DNA of 64,000 nt from contig CAMQGK010000650.1 in assembly GCA_947000775.1 (NCBI GenBank), positions 1,066,001 to 1,130,000 on the forward strand. Direction: 5' to 3'. The position numbers and the translations under genes were made by a program. Position 1 is the first letter of the stretch, and each line of letters begins with the position of its first letter. Of the stretch, positions 1-11,699 are shown piece after piece. Below the pieces are notes generated by a model that saw nothing but the letters and a program-made list of their open reading frames with translations, searched no databases and had not been told where the DNA came from. The stretch comes from Pterois miles. Its lineage: Eukaryota > Chordata > Actinopteri > Perciformes > Scorpaenidae.

Positions 1-75
1 TTTAACAGAGTGTAAATTGAATTTCCCCATTGTGGGACTAATAAAGGTAGATCTTCTTCTTCTTCTTCTTCTTAT
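1..75 (+). mobile_element. 3' end of AFC-type tRNA-derived SINE
   Basis: This matches the 3' end of the fuller copy at 52265-52570: an 'acagagtgtaaa' block, 'aatttccccattgtgggac', 'taataaagg', then a (TCT)n tail at about 51-74. The tRNA head lies outside the window. From family knowledge, such SINE tails resemble the 3' end of an L2-clade LINE that moves them. Plus orientation is shown by the tail position. Confidence 0.75.
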
Positions 76-203
76 CAGCTGTTTCTGCTGTCGGCATCTT
101 CCTGTATATATATTTATATTGTCTTTGGACAGCATGAAACATGGCCAGTGCTAGCTGACATGAAAAAACAATTTTATCTTGCCCAGTTGAAACAGTGATA
201 TCA
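75..203 (+). repeat. Dispersed repeat, first of a local pair
   Basis: The segment starts with 'tcagctgtttctgctg' and holds 'ggacagca.gaaacatggcc' and 'tcttgcccagttgaaaca'. It aligns with 1597-1718 in the same orientation, with substitutions and a longer A run in the second copy. Family unknown; no coding potential. Confidence 0.6.
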
Positions 204-1051
204 TAAAATAAGTAGGTGGTAACATAAACCTTGCTACTAATTTAAAGAAGGTGACGTGCACTTATAACAAACTTAAAGGTGCTAAATTTGATATCCAGAG
301 TATTAATATAGCAGCAAACAACTATTTGCTATGTAATGATATAGATAAATAATGTGTGTTGATTTGATTAATTTATGAACTTAAGCAATATAAGTCTCTT
401 TATTTTGCATCACTTGTTTTTCTATGTGGGTCAGTACACACAATGTTAGAAATGTAGAAGGATCACGCTGCTAAGTTGCTAAATTTACATGATATGAGTA
501 GAGGGTTATTTGAAATCTCTTAATTCACAGGGAAGTTAGGTAACAGGAGAAAGGAAAGAAACGAGTCAGTAGAAGGATGTACTGTAAATGTGTTTTGAAA
601 ATATACATAATTTAAGAAATTGTTGTTTAGCCCTGTTGAACTCATTTTTGAAGTAATACAATAGAAAAGTTGTATGTCAGCAAACCCCATTAGATGGCCT
701 GTGGGCCAGGTCCGACCCACGCCAGCCTATTGGCACTTATGTGAATACACCTGTCAGTCATAACATGAAACAAAGTGGAATATGTGAAACAAAGTGTGTG
801 CTACTGTGCTTTATTTTGACCTCATCCCACACCGGACACTTGAACTACACCGAGCATGCCTGACATAACTACGTACAGTAAATGCATGCTCTGCTCTCCA
901 TGTCCATGGAATACGCCACCACTCTCCAGCAAAGCCACCTGTCATGTGAGCGAATTGTTGCCAGTAAGTTACCGAAAATCAAACCAAGAACAACATGCCC
1001 TACAGCATGAAAAAGCCTACAAAAAAATGAAAATATGAGAACATCATACAA
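204..1051. other. No gene seen; AT-rich unique-looking DNA
   Basis: The only open frames are under 70 codons, overlap on both strands and lack splice or start context. I see no repeat unit that recurs elsewhere in the window. Confidence 0.5.
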
Positions 1052-1322
1052 GCACTCCATTTCTCCATCCATCTGCAACGGCTTATATCATTAGGGGTCG
1101 CGGGGGGGCTGGAGCCGATCCCAGCTGGCATTGGGCGAAGGCGGGGATTCACCCTGGACTGGTCGCCAGTCCATCGCAGAGCACATAGAGACAGACAACC
1201 GTTCACAGTCATATTCACACCTATTGGAAATTTAGAGTCATCATTTAACCTGCATGCCTTTGGACTGTGGGAGGAAGCTGGAGAACCCACGCTAACACTG
1301 GGAGAACATGCACTCCATTTCT
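1052..1322 (-). mobile_element. ATGG-tailed tRNA-SINE, 5'-truncated, with perfect 13-bp TSD
   Basis: The element (1065-1309) lies on the minus strand: a CCAT-type tail at about 1065-1073, then 'aggggtcgcgggg', 'cccagctggcattgggcg', 'gtcgccagtccatcgcag', 'tttagagtcatc' and 'ggactgtgggaggaagc', ending at 'gagaacatgc'. The tRNA head present in the 13779 copy is missing. It is bounded by the direct repeat 'gcactccatttct' at 1052-1064 and 1310-1322. 5' truncation with a target duplication is the signature of target-primed reverse transcription by a LINE. Confidence 0.85.
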
Positions 1323-1596
1323 ACTATCTGTAACTCAACGTTGGCACAAAAGAGCGCAACAGCAGCATTGTTGCTTTGTTCATGGAACCTAACATCTGCA
1401 CATAAAATAGCTTTTATTGGCACGGTGGGGACAAAGGGACTAACTGGGGGACCCTGCTGTATAGAAATGGCAAAATTTGATAAAACTTCCCCTTGCTTGA
1501 GGTGGCTTTTGCTTCTGTTGAAAAAGAGGTGATACGCTAAATGGTTTATTGAAACACTGAGTAAATATTGAGAGAACATTTATCATATGACTGATC

Positions 1597-1870
1597 AGCT
1601 GTTTCTGCTGTTGGCATATTCCTGAATGTATATTTATATTTTCTTAGGACAGCACGAAACATGGCCAATACAAGCTGACATAAAAAAAAAAAAAAATTAA
1701 AACTTGCCCAACAGAAACAAATTGAAGACCCCTCACCATTTTTCAGGTCCAAGCCAAAGCGCCTTTTTTGTTTCCGCTTCGCAGCCTCTACTTCTTCTTC
1801 TACTCTGTTTACTGGCAGATTACAGCCATGTGTAAAGTGCAGCATCTACCACCAACTTCTGAAACTATGC
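1597..1870 (+). repeat. Dispersed repeat, second of the local pair, extended
   Basis: 1597-1718 duplicates 75-203. The sequence continues through a poly-A run (about 1683-1697) into 'cctctacttcttcttctac' and 'ctctgtttactggcagatt', a block I know as common in teleost genomes but cannot name. The SINE at 1065-1309 lies between the two copies. Confidence 0.55.
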
Positions 1871-3692
1871 TGTAGCCCAGTCTATTTTTCTTTTCTTTTT
1901 GCCGACATTTCAAAAGTTTGCTTAGAGTTTGCTTGACAATTGAATGGCAACACCGCTACCGATGTGGTTTTGTTTTGTTTTAGTGCTTTTTCTTTTACAA
2001 AACAAGACATGACACACATGGGAAGCAGCAGTGAACCAATATCAAAACAGACTGTGAAGAGGGCATGAGTTTGGTGGAGCTCAAGGTGTGTTTTATGTGT
2101 TTTCATTAAGAAGAGAAGCTGTGGGAGAGAGTAGGAAAGAAGTGGAGCGAGGAGACATGAACTATAAACAACAGAAATTGGACACATCATCGAGGGCAGC
2201 TGATAGCCTACCCCCACCCCCAATCCCTTCTCAGCCCTCCCAGCAGCTCCGCCTGCTCGCTGCAATGAGCCCCCAGACATTCACTGAAGGACTAAACAGG
2301 AATCCCCCATAGTCCCACGACAGACTGACTGACTCTGCATGGTCTACATCCACACACACACACACACACACGCACACACACACACACACAAGGAAACACA
2401 CACTCAAATGCACACATGCTTATACACACAGGCTTACAGACAGCACAGAAATAACCCTAGTCTGGGGTATTACCATACACACTATCTGAACATCGCCTCC
2501 AGAACATCACCTCATATCACACTGCAGCACTGTATGGCTTTACCACATGGACTCGTTTAAAAAAGGAGTCCCCCCCGTCTGTATATATTTGTCACAATCA
2601 TCTTCATTTCAACTTTTCAGCCAGTCAGTTGTTTTGTCATTGGTCTTTTTTTAATTTTAGTTTTAATTTCTGTTTTAATTTCTTTTTCACTTTCTCTTTC
2701 ACACACACAGACATTTATGTTAATGCCTAAAATCTGTACGGTAACACACTCTCTGTTTCCTGAAAGCACTTCTCACATTGTTTATTTTGGTGTCGACACC
2801 ATCGTGTGATGCACAGGCGTGACAGTAAGAGCAGACGAAGGGAAAGGCCAGGAGTTCCTCAGCCTCCAGTTCCTGACATTGCATTACCTCCCACAGCTGG
2901 GTCGATGTGCTTCGGTTCCCCCTCGGTGTTCAGTGAGGTGCTGCAGCAACAAGGAGGGGCTTTCTTATGCCCTTTCCCCTCAACATTTGCATGGCACTCA
3001 CTATTAGGATTTTCCCTCAAACAAACATAATGCCACATGAAGTGACACACACCGTAAAGGCATGGTCTGTCAAAGCCAAAAGAGGTTGGAGGGCTACCTA
3101 CCTGACAAAAATGATAAAGTCCAGAGTGTTTTCACAGGTGCTGTTCAGGGGAGATAGCAGAGGTTATTTGGGAAATCTTTTGATTTAGGATCAACACTTC
3201 AACAGATTGAAGATTATAAGAAGTAACCCAAACTCCAGAATAATCCCCATCATAATCCATAACTAAGACCTCTGCTATATCTAGATGGCCACTTCTGTGT
3301 TTCCCCAACAATGTCATAATCTGTGAAATCCCATTCAGCACTCCTGAATATTTACTGAATGTAATTTGAATATCTTCTCAATATCCTCTTCAAGTTTTGC
3401 ACCATTTGGTCATGATAAGTCATTTCACGCTTCCACAGCAAGCCTCATCTGAGTATGATTCAGTGGTTTCGATCAGTACATACTCGAGCATGAAAGAGCT
3501 TTCATAAAGCAGTATTATGTCAGCAGCAATTAAAATATTGTGTTCAGGAGATATTGCATGGTACAATGACAAAAGACTGGATACCATCATTGGTGACGCT
3601 CAGAAGATAAAGAAATAGGCTTTTTTTTTGCCTTTTTGCTGGGAGTTACATGAGAAGATCAATACCAGCCTCCTCAGCCCAGTCATCGGGAA
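1871..3692. other. No gene seen; contains a CA microsatellite
   Basis: Mostly unique-looking sequence with pyrimidine-rich tracts near 2640-2700. Small open frames at 1882-2280 and 2806-3030 lack recognisable domains and stop at random. The CA tract is listed separately. Confidence 0.5.
2350..2390 (+). repeat. (CA)n microsatellite
   Basis: About 41 bp of CA with one CG interruption near 2371. It accounts for the VCVCVC/HTHTHT open frames on both strands. Confidence 0.95.
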
Positions 3693-4240
3693 AAAATGTT
3701 GGCATTGTTTCTGCAAACCAGGGATATGCTGAATGTTGACGTTTCTGTATTTGGTCAGAGCAAGAGAAGAAGTAGAGTAACAAAAAGAGACACTCAGGGC
3801 GGGTGGGAAGGGAGGTCCAAGAAACACAAGGCTTTCATCCAGGACACTGCTGTTTGTGTCCTGTGCATCACGTTGCAATCAGCCGTTCATTCGTATCCCG
3901 TGTTCACAATGTTCAGTGTCATGTTCACTGTACAAACATATGCTAAGCCTAATTATGTAGTTTTTTCCTAAACCTAATTATAGTGGGGGGTTTTTTTTTG
4001 CGTTGTTACCGTTGATTTTTTTTTTACATTACATTATGTTGTCTTTTTTCTAACCTTAACCAAACAGTTTTGTTGCCTAAACCTAACCAATCATTTTTAT
4101 TTAAGCACATGGCATTGTGTGTTTCTGCAAGCGTGATATGAGGCTTTATGAAACATTTTTAGAAAACATATTTTTGGTTCAGAAACATGGCCATTCAGTG
4201 TATCTGTGCTTTACAGAAACGCCCAATGCAAACATTTTTT
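3693..4240 (+). mobile_element. Family A foldback element with ~60-bp inverted ends
   Basis: The left end reads 'aaaaaatgttggcattg', 'gctgaatgttgacgtttctg'. The right end, read on the minus strand from about 4239, gives 'aaaaaatgtttgcattg' and 'actgaatggcc.tgtttctg'. The ends are therefore imperfect inverted repeats of about 60 bp, roughly three quarters identical by eye. The interior holds 'ttgttgcctaaacctaacca' (minus-strand family A core). No transposase is present, so this would be a non-autonomous (MITE-like) copy. Heads at 15351 and 20552 belong to the same group. Confidence 0.6.
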
Positions 4241-5274
4241 GTGCCAGTTGGTCTTCGTTAAACGTACTGTATTGACAAGAACAACAACATAATGACAAAT
4301 GTGTGTATCTCAACAAAGAGAAAAAGAAGAAACTTTTAGTTTAACCTTTGAGACCATTCGAGTTTTTGGAGTTTAGGTGGTGCACTTGAATGCACCATCA
4401 GTTTGACGGGACCCACATGTTTTACCGTACAAAGTAAAAGTTGAGATAGCGTGACTGACCGCGGCTGTGCGATACTGTGGCTGGCCGTAGCCATGATACT
4501 GTGATGGAGAGTTTTCAGACACACCAAAACGTCTTGTTTTCTCTGAGCGGGATTCAGAGAGACATCCACATGATCTGCATCGATTCCTCTCCTTCCCCAC
4601 TTTCGTGTCAGTCTGCTGCTTAAGACCAGCGCCATTGAAAAAGGTACCAGCTGACAGCCAATCAGAGAGCCCGCTACATCCCAATTAATTTGCATTGATT
4701 TTCCTTGTGTCATTTGTGGAGGACTGTGAGAGTCACTGAAAAGCTAAATGCAGAGGCTAAATGGAGAAGCTAAACAAGTTAGCAAATCCACATTTAGTAA
4801 AAGCATTAAGGAAAAGCTAATGCAAATGAGAAAACAAGTTGCCCTTTTAGATGCCTGATTAAAACCAGTGTTCTTAATTCAATTTGTGAATCCAGTTATT
4901 TAGTTCTCTTTCAAAACTGCATTTTCAGATAGAATTTTAAATTCTGTTATTTGTGAATTCATTAATGTATTTTTTAAATGATGAACTCAGACTGTTTTCT
5001 GGTGTTTTCGTAAATCCCTTTTTAATTTGAAGTATTTTATTCGAGGATTAATATTTCATTTGTAAATTCTTTTCGTTATTCATCTTAATTGCCAATTGAA
5101 ATGTCAAGTAATACTTTGCAATTTTGTCCATTTATTCAATTTGTAAACACATTTATTAATACTTATATTTATTGTACAATTAATAAATTAATTTGTAAAC
5201 ACATGTATTAATGTTTATTTTTATTGCAATATTACTTATTAATCAATTAAATGCTATTTTGTGGTCCTCCACAG
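4241..5274. other. No gene seen; AT-rich with a 52-bp imperfect direct repeat
   Basis: 4860-5260 is strongly AT-rich. The segment 'aatttgtaaacacat' starts at 5138 and again at 5190, each followed by 'tattaat' and T-rich DNA, giving a two-copy tandem duplication of about 52 bp. The open frames at 4336-4713 (minus) show no domain. Confidence 0.5.
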
Positions 5275-5345
5275 GCTCCTACATATCTGTAGCAGGCGGC
5301 TGGTTAGCGTAGCTTAGCATAAAGACTGGAAACAGGGAAAATCTG
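5275..5345 (-). mobile_element. Fragment of family I foldback repeat
   Basis: 'ggctggttagcgtagcttag' then 'cataaagactggaaacaggg' is the reverse complement of the family I block (compare 54975-55015 and 60005-60055). Only the inner part of the end is present. Confidence 0.6.
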
Positions 5346-7284
5346 CTTGTCTGGCATTTTCTAAAGGTGAGTGGCGTTTTATTGCCAGTTAAGGTTGATG
5401 TTCATTTGGGCATGAGGTTGCGAGCAGATTTGCTATGTCATGATGGCTGCTCAGGAGGACACATGATCCTCTCCGCCGCAGCGTGCACCCGGCCGGTTTC
5501 TGTATCAGGTCAAGCTACCCGTCAAGAATGCCGTCTATTTCCAGTTGACCTGCCGTGACAGCAAGTTATATACCCGAGTGGGTTATGCGATTAGGGCTGC
5601 CACAGCGGAGGAAGAGGAGGGTGAGGAAGATGAGTGTGGGGTTTCCTGGGAAGCTCCCAGTCAGACATCTGCTGCCATCACTCTATCACTCCCTCCCTCC
5701 TACTCTACTGTCTATCTAACCTCTTTCTGTCCCAGTGATGGCTCTTTGTGGCGAGCAGCAGCGCTCCACTGAATAATTCAAAGAGCCAGCAGGGATAGAC
5801 AGTGGATTAAGTCCCCGTAGATGTGGAGGAGGAGGAGGAGGTAGAGGGATGAAGAGGGAGGACAGAGGGGATTTTACCCCATTAGACACGAGGAGCTGAG
5901 GGGAACTTCATCGCGGGGTGTTAAATCAGCAGGGTGGAAAGAAGGGGTAGCGTTAAAAGGGAAAGAGAAATGGAGGAGAGAGGCAGGAATGAGTGTGAGC
6001 TGGCAGCACGTCACATGACCATCGGGAGATCCCTGAGCGGAGCTGGTCACCTGACTGACTGGAAACGCACCCTGCTGCCTGAGAACGATTCCCAGAAGTT
6101 ACGTCTGTGTGTGTGAAACCATGCCTCTTTGTCTTTAATAGAGATATCACTACATCACATCATGGTATAGGTGTGTCCTTTATACATTCAAAAATTACAG
6201 AATTAAATCCTACTATTTAAAACAAATCAAGTCAAACATGGCAGTAGAAATGCCCCTCAGATGTGAGCTTGAAGTGCTGGAGGCGGGGATGAAAAGAGGA
6301 TTTTGTTGAGACAAAGCTGTGTGTTTAAATGTCAAAGGTGCAGAGTTAGTGTGACTGATCAGAGACTAAACCGGGGTAATTCTCTTTCTTCTTCTTCTGA
6401 TGCTGTTGGACTTTTGGGCCAGCTGCCTCACGCCCACTCAGTCACACAAAAATGCACAATTTCACACACCAAAACAGCCAGAATGTCATTTACAGTTCGG
6501 TTCTAGTTCAGAAAGTCAGGGGGATTTGATCAGTTACCTTTCTTAGAAAAGCAGTTTCTAGTTGATTTAAGACTGAATGAAATGAGCTCTGAGCTGAGGC
6601 TTATTGTTCTTCTTGAATGGGCCTGTAGCATGTTGGTCTGAGGCCACTGTGGTGAGTGACTAACCATTCAGTGGCTCTGTGTAGGTGTGGGATCAAGATC
6701 AGTCCAGGTTCAAATGTTTTTGTCTTGTTTTTTGGTCTGAAACTTTTAATCTGCTGGTTTTAAAGCAAATCTCACTGTTCCCATTCTCATATTTCAGTAA
6801 TAAAAAAGTAAAAAAAAATGCCAGATTCATATGAGATTAAACTATTTTAATTGAACACAACCTATAATATAGTGCAATGTGGTGTTTCAAAATCAAATAA
6901 AATTTTGAAAAAGTTGGACAGACAAACATGGTTATAACAAGGAGCATCAATAGACCGGGGATTAAGTGGTTAAAATCCTGCATTTGAATAACTCTAAACT
7001 CAAGGAACATTTGCCTGCAGTCAACCAGGTGGAGGACTGGAGAAAGATCAAGGGGTCTCTCTTTATAGCACCATTGATTATGGTAGTCTTTGCTTCTTCC
7101 AACAAAAACTACAATAAAGAGTAGACTGTTTCCTATGAAATTATGTTTCCATATAACTGAACTGTATTCTCAATTACATTTTGAGGGAAAGGTATTTTCT
7201 CCCAGATTACGATCGCAGTTTTAAACAGTTTTAAAGTGGTTAACGTTGCAAATTGAAACAAAACAATAGAGAAAAAACACAATA
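5346..7284. other. No gene seen; unique-looking DNA
   Basis: 5820-5990 is purine-rich on the plus strand with a short GGA run near 5826. Open frames at 5367-5558, 5545-5772 and 5934-6116 have no recognised domain. No recurrent repeat seen. Confidence 0.45.
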
Positions 7285-7445
7285 AAACTACCTGGTTAGG
7301 TTTAGTAACAAACATCATGGTTTAGCTTAAAATGGCGACGTCTGGTATGTTATTTAAGCTATGCACTTAAATTAAAACAACGGTGACTTTTGGTCTCACA
7401 GGACACAAAAAACGTTCTCCTGGGTGACTGTCGTGTTTGTTTGAC
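7285..7445 (+). mobile_element. Family A fragment
   Basis: Contains 'ctggttaggtttagtaacaa', 'acatcatggttt' and then 'ttctcctgggtgactgtcg' with 'tgtttgtttgac', the order seen in the copies near 15620-15790 and 55730-55900. Too short to show its ends. Confidence 0.55.
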
Positions 7446-7475
7446 AATATCAGTTTGCACTGATAAAAAAAAAAA

Positions 7476-7545
7476 CACATTAAAGGAATAGTTTGACATT
7501 TTTGGAGGGTAGTCTTATAGGCCTAAAAGTGAGGTTAACTTTACA
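7476..7545 (+). mobile_element. Family I terminal fragment
   Basis: 'ttaaaggaatagtttgacat' followed by 'ttttggag' is the terminal inverted repeat of family I (compare the left end at 62025 and the right end at 63440). The rest of the element is missing. Confidence 0.6.
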
Positions 7546-7559
7546 TACTTGACCTAGGT

Positions 7560-8010
7560 TAAGTATGTTACTTCTCAGTTAGATTCAGGCACCAAAATAG
7601 TGTATCATACAACGGTTTGTATGATATCTTACATCATACGTCATTTTTCATGTGTTTTCCGAGGAATGTCAAGTAACATGTGATGCACATGTCAATTTCT
7701 GGTCCAGTCTTTACAAAATAAACCTCCAGCTAAATGGGAAACAACTTAATTAGGTTTAGGAAAAGATTGTGGTTTGGGTTAAAATAACTCCGGAAGTGGT
7801 GTAACTTTAAAATGGAGGTTGACTTCTGGTTACACATGGGGAACAAACATCATTCCCCTGTGCGAAAGTCACCCATCCACCCTAACCTCCTCCTTACAGT
7901 GGAAGTGTATTTGTGATCCGTCAGCAAACACATGTAATCTGCGACACAATACGAATCCCGTTTATCATAATTCACAATACAGCACTTTTTCATGTGCAGC
8001 AGACTGGTGA
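7560..8010 (+). mobile_element. Family A dispersed repeat
   Basis: Ordered blocks: 'catcatacgtcatttttcat', 'gtgttttccgaggaa', 'taattaggtttaggaaaaga', 'ttgtggtttgggtt', 'gacttctggttacaca', 'ggaacaaaca', 'cacccatccaccctaacctc' and 'ctccttacagtgg'. The same blocks in the same order recur at 13370-13700 and 57000-57990. No coding capacity. Confidence 0.65.
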
Positions 8011-9844
8011 GTAAAACGTTAGTAAGAGGTCTGAAAGTTTAACAGAAGTGACTGTTACTCATGCTGCCCTGAGTCTTGCTCATCATACCCGGCCGACACA
8101 GTTCATGCTAAGGCTGATCGAGCAGCATCCAAAGCCCTGTGCATTCTGGGAGCGTGACTAAATAAGCACATTGCGACCACAACTGCACAGTTCGTTGCTG
8201 GACTTTATGGCCCTTCTCTGTGCGCAGCGTTGTCAGGCTTTGTAGCAGTGGATGAAGAATGCACTCCGCATGAAAAGATGTTAAATACTTTCCATGCACG
8301 TACGTTGGTTTGTGTTCCCTGGAGGACGTCTGCACGTTAGTTTATATGTCCCCGGTGGGAATCTGGTGTTTGCTTTAGTTCCGGGTGGGTTACGCTCTGG
8401 GTTTGTGGGTCGCTGTTTTCAGGCCAGTAGCTTCAGAAACAGGACTGGGCAGGACTTCTGTGTTTTTAAAAGGAAGCTATGCAGCTGTTATTGCTCTCAT
8501 CACCAATTTTTTTTTTTTTTTCAGTGAAAGAATGAGAATTATGAAAAATGATCCCCTGGGCCTCGGTAAATGTAGGTGAGGTTAAATGCATTGAATTCTT
8601 TGAAGCTTACACGCAACCAGTGTTGCTTTCAGAGCTCCCACTCTTGTTTCAGAGCATCAATAATGAAGAGTCACTCAGCAGACGCAGACCTCTAAACACT
8701 GGCCTGCTGCTGTGAACAAATGTGGGCCGACATCACTGCAATGAGCATAATAATAATGTCCGTCCACCATCAATCAGACAGACATCTGGCAGTGATCCAT
8801 TTTATTAAACTGCAGTGTATTTCAGTTTTATACCTGCTCCTCTGTCTCCTTCCCCATCGCCCTTCCTCCCTATTCCTCCGTCTTTCCATCTAACATAATT
8901 GAAGTGAGCTTCTCCTCTCCTATGTAACCCAATGCTCGTCCCACAGCACTAAAGTGTCGTTTGGGCTGCAGCTTAAGTACTCGGTGTGCTCTGCTCTGCG
9001 CTCTAACTTGTACAGATCAGCAGAAGCCCAGATTAGACAAATGAATAATTCAGCTTATTGCCTTAAATGCAGTTTGTGGTAAAAGATAGTTATATGTCCT
9101 ATTAGACTTCTGACCCTGTTCATTTCACTGGTATGACCTGAGGATCCTGCTTTGACCAACATGCAGTGCAAAGTATTAATATTTCTTCTTTTTCTTTCTC
9201 AGCCACTCGCTCTACATTTTGAGGAAAGTGACATCTCATCATTATTCCTGCCAGGACTCAAGGACAAGCGGGCACATCTGCAGCCTTATACATGCATGTG
9301 TGTACGTTTTACGTCCATAATATTGATTGTCTTGTATAAAAACGGTGCAAAATAGTATTGAGTTTGGCAGAGCAGATCCTCTCAAGGCCAAGACGAATAT
9401 AACGATTTTTTGCTCTTCCCTCAGATCCATTTATATAATAATGGATGTCAACATATTAAAGTGAATTAAGGTGGGGTTGGTGTTCATCATCATCAATAAT
9501 TGATCTTAAATAATTAATGCAGGTGATGTTTAGTGTAGCTGATATTCTGATAATGGGTTGATGCTGCCCAAGTGGATCAGCATGTTAAAACCATAATGTT
9601 TTTCCTGAGTGTGTGTGAGGATCAGTTGTTTTCACTGTGTTGTTAGTCTGTCAGTGTGCCTGAGCTGCTGCTGCGTCTGTCGGGGGTGAGATTAACCTGA
9701 TGATCTCATACCGTGGGGTGATGTGTGTCTTACGGCAGGTGAGTCATCAGGCGATGCTGTGGGCGTCTTACTGGAAGAAACAGACACGCTCAGATCATCT
9801 CCCCTGCAGCTTTTATCTACTGCTGTACTTACGGCTGCATCATC
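8011..9844. other. No gene seen; low-repeat stretch
   Basis: No recurrent family found. 8620-8830 has balanced composition and no simple repeats, so it could be a conserved non-coding element, but I cannot test that here. Small open frames at 8294-8527 and 9152-9355 have no domains. Confidence 0.4.
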
Positions 9845-10160
9845 TCCCCGTCCTCGCACGTGCTGATTTCCACTCCAGGCTTTTCAAAATAAACTTAATT
9901 TTTCACAGGAAACAACTTAGTTAGGTTTCGGCAACAAAACTACTTATATTTAACGTTATATTTATCTTTAGGAAAAGATCATGGTTTGGGTTAAAATAAA
10001 GTGGTGTAATTCCATTGTTTTTTGACCCATCCTCCTCCCTACACAGCGTTTGCTGCTCTTTAGTAGATATGCTTTAGTAGATATGTGGGATATATGCAAA
10101 TTACAGTGCATTACTTTCCGGAGGTATAGCTAAAATGATGCAAATAAGTGCGTTTATTAC
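9845..10160 (+). mobile_element. Family A dispersed repeat
   Basis: 'aacttagttaggtttcggca', 'acaaaactactta', 'atcatggtttgggttaaaat', 'gacccatcctcctccctaca' and 'gcattactttccggaggt' follow the family A order. The phrase 'ctttagtagatatg' is duplicated at 10057-10085. Confidence 0.6.
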
Positions 10161-10390
10161 ATTCAAAAGTGAATTAGTGTATTTCCAAAAATGTAAAACT
10201 AATATCACTAAATACAAATTAAGCAACAAATTAACCCTCAGACCTTCATGAATACAGAGCCCTCTGTCATCTGTTCATCCCTCCTTTCTCTGGCCTCTTT
10301 TCCACCAGCATAGGTCAGTTCTACACACAATAAGTTGGTTTCACATGGGTCACAAACAGCGGTATCCTGGATCAAAGTTGTGTGTTTGTG

Positions 10391-10556
10391 GGGCGCTGCT
10401 GTGGCTCACTTGGTGGAGTGGGCGCCCCATGTGCCAGGACTGAATCCTTGCCACAGCGGTCCCGGGTTCAGTTCGGGTCTGGGACCCTTTGCTGCATGTC
10501 ATCCCCTCTGTTTCCCCCTATCAAATGCTTTCCCTGTCAATACAAAGAAAATTAGA
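10391..10556 (+). mobile_element. tRNA-derived SINE, second family
   Basis: The head is tRNA-like: an A-box-type 'tggctcacttggtggagtgg' at 10402-10421 and a B-box-type 'gggttcagttc' at 10464-10474. The body 'ccctttgctgcatgtcatcc' is familiar from teleost SINEs of this type, followed by an A-rich tail to about 10556. It abuts the next TIR element directly. The B box is degenerate, so the copy is probably silent. An open frame over it (10335-10688) has no meaning. Confidence 0.75.
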
Positions 10557-10559
10557 AAA

Positions 10560-10893
10560 GCACTCGGAGAGCGCAGACCTCCGCCAAGCACCATAGTTTC
10601 CCCCCATATTGTAATTCACTCCAAAATAAAAATCCTACTTTTTTTTTGGGTCCCATTTACCCCAATGTTAACGAAAATTTCAAAGTGATCCAGAATCCAG
10701 GATTCTTCCGGATCACCCCCAAAATTAAATCAGTTCTTCCTTTCCACATTTTCGACACACCCTGAAAATTTCATCAAAATCCATCCATAAGTTTTTGAGT
10801 TATCTTGAACACAGACAAACAAACAAACAGACAAACAAACAAACAGACAGATAAACGCTGGCAAAAACATAACCTCCTTGGCAGAGGTAATAA
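10560..10893 (+). mobile_element. Small non-autonomous TIR element
   Basis: Ends are inverted: 'agacctccgccaag' at about 10575-10588 against 'ccttggcagaggtaa' at 10876-10890. The interior has 'gatccagaatccaggattct', 'tccggatcacccc', 'aaaatttcatcaaaatccat' and repeated 'acaaacaaacag'. I know this ~330-bp repeat type from fish and invertebrate genomes but not its accepted name. No open frame of its own. Confidence 0.65.
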
Positions 10894-10949
10894 AAAGGCT
10901 CCAAAAAAGTGACTTCCTCTTTTACTTCCGTCATACTATGGCCACTAGA

Positions 10950-11075
10950 GGCAGCCCTGCATGTCCAAAACTGACCCTACATGGAGCACGAAAGTTTGAC
11001 GCAAAGCGACACTGATCAAGCTGCCATAATTGATGAGTTGGGAGTGAGAAAACAACAGTTTTTAGGGGGCTGTAC
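10950..11075 (-). mobile_element. Fragment of family F
   Basis: 'ttgatgagttgggagtgaga' at about 11031 matches the right end of the family F element at 36797. Only one end is present. Confidence 0.45.
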
Positions 11076-11149
11076 TGAACCATTATGGACTATATTGGCA
11101 GGGACCATTAAGAAATAGTCAAGCACATAACCCTGCTGTAAAACCAGAA

Positions 11150-11345
11150 CTTGATGTTTTATACTTTGGCTTTTGTACAAATTAAACAGACGATATATGA
11201 CGTGTTAATTAATGAGCTTCAGGTGCTGGTAAGCTGGTTCTGTTCGTATAGAGCCAGGCTAGCTGGTAGCTTGTATGCTCTCATCGATCAGCAAGAAAGC
11301 TAACAAGTGTATTTCCCCATATGTACAATTATTCCTTTAACAACA
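11150..11345 (+). mobile_element. Family I right-half fragment
   Basis: 'gacgtgttaattaatgagct', 'tcaggtgctggtaag', 'gagccaggctagctgg', 'atcagcaagaaagct' and the end 'acaattattcctttaa' match family I (compare 54900-55070 and 59940-60060). The block with the tandem 'gctaagctaagctaa' is deleted. Confidence 0.65.
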
Positions 11346-11699
11346 AATACAAATAGATATGTTAATAAATGAAGCTCAATCTTAAGTCTCTTCTCCTCCT
11401 CTGTTGTCCGTTCATTTCTCCTTCCTTTGTCCTCTGCCTCTTTTCCTCCAGCTTTTCTCTGTCCCCCTGCTGTCTGTTTGCATTTCTACTGCTGCTTGTG
11501 TTTTATGCTCCCCATCGCACAGCAGCAGCAAACACACAAGCCACAGAGACTGCTGGTTTGTTTTTTTAATTAGGTAAATGGACTTGAGTCTGCCGGACCA
11601 GACTGAGAAATCACTCTCTGGACTTGAGAGCTGTCATAACAATTTCTTAAATTAATGACTTTGTCTAAATGTTATTAAAATCTTGCCGTGCAGCGGGTT
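11346..11699. other. No gene seen
   Basis: C/T-rich with a CAGCAG-rich patch at about 11520-11530. No promoter motif found ahead of the candidate exon at 11700. Confidence 0.4.

Noticed and set aside
10335..10688. 117-codon open frame
   Set aside because: It runs through a tRNA-SINE and the neighbouring TIR element.
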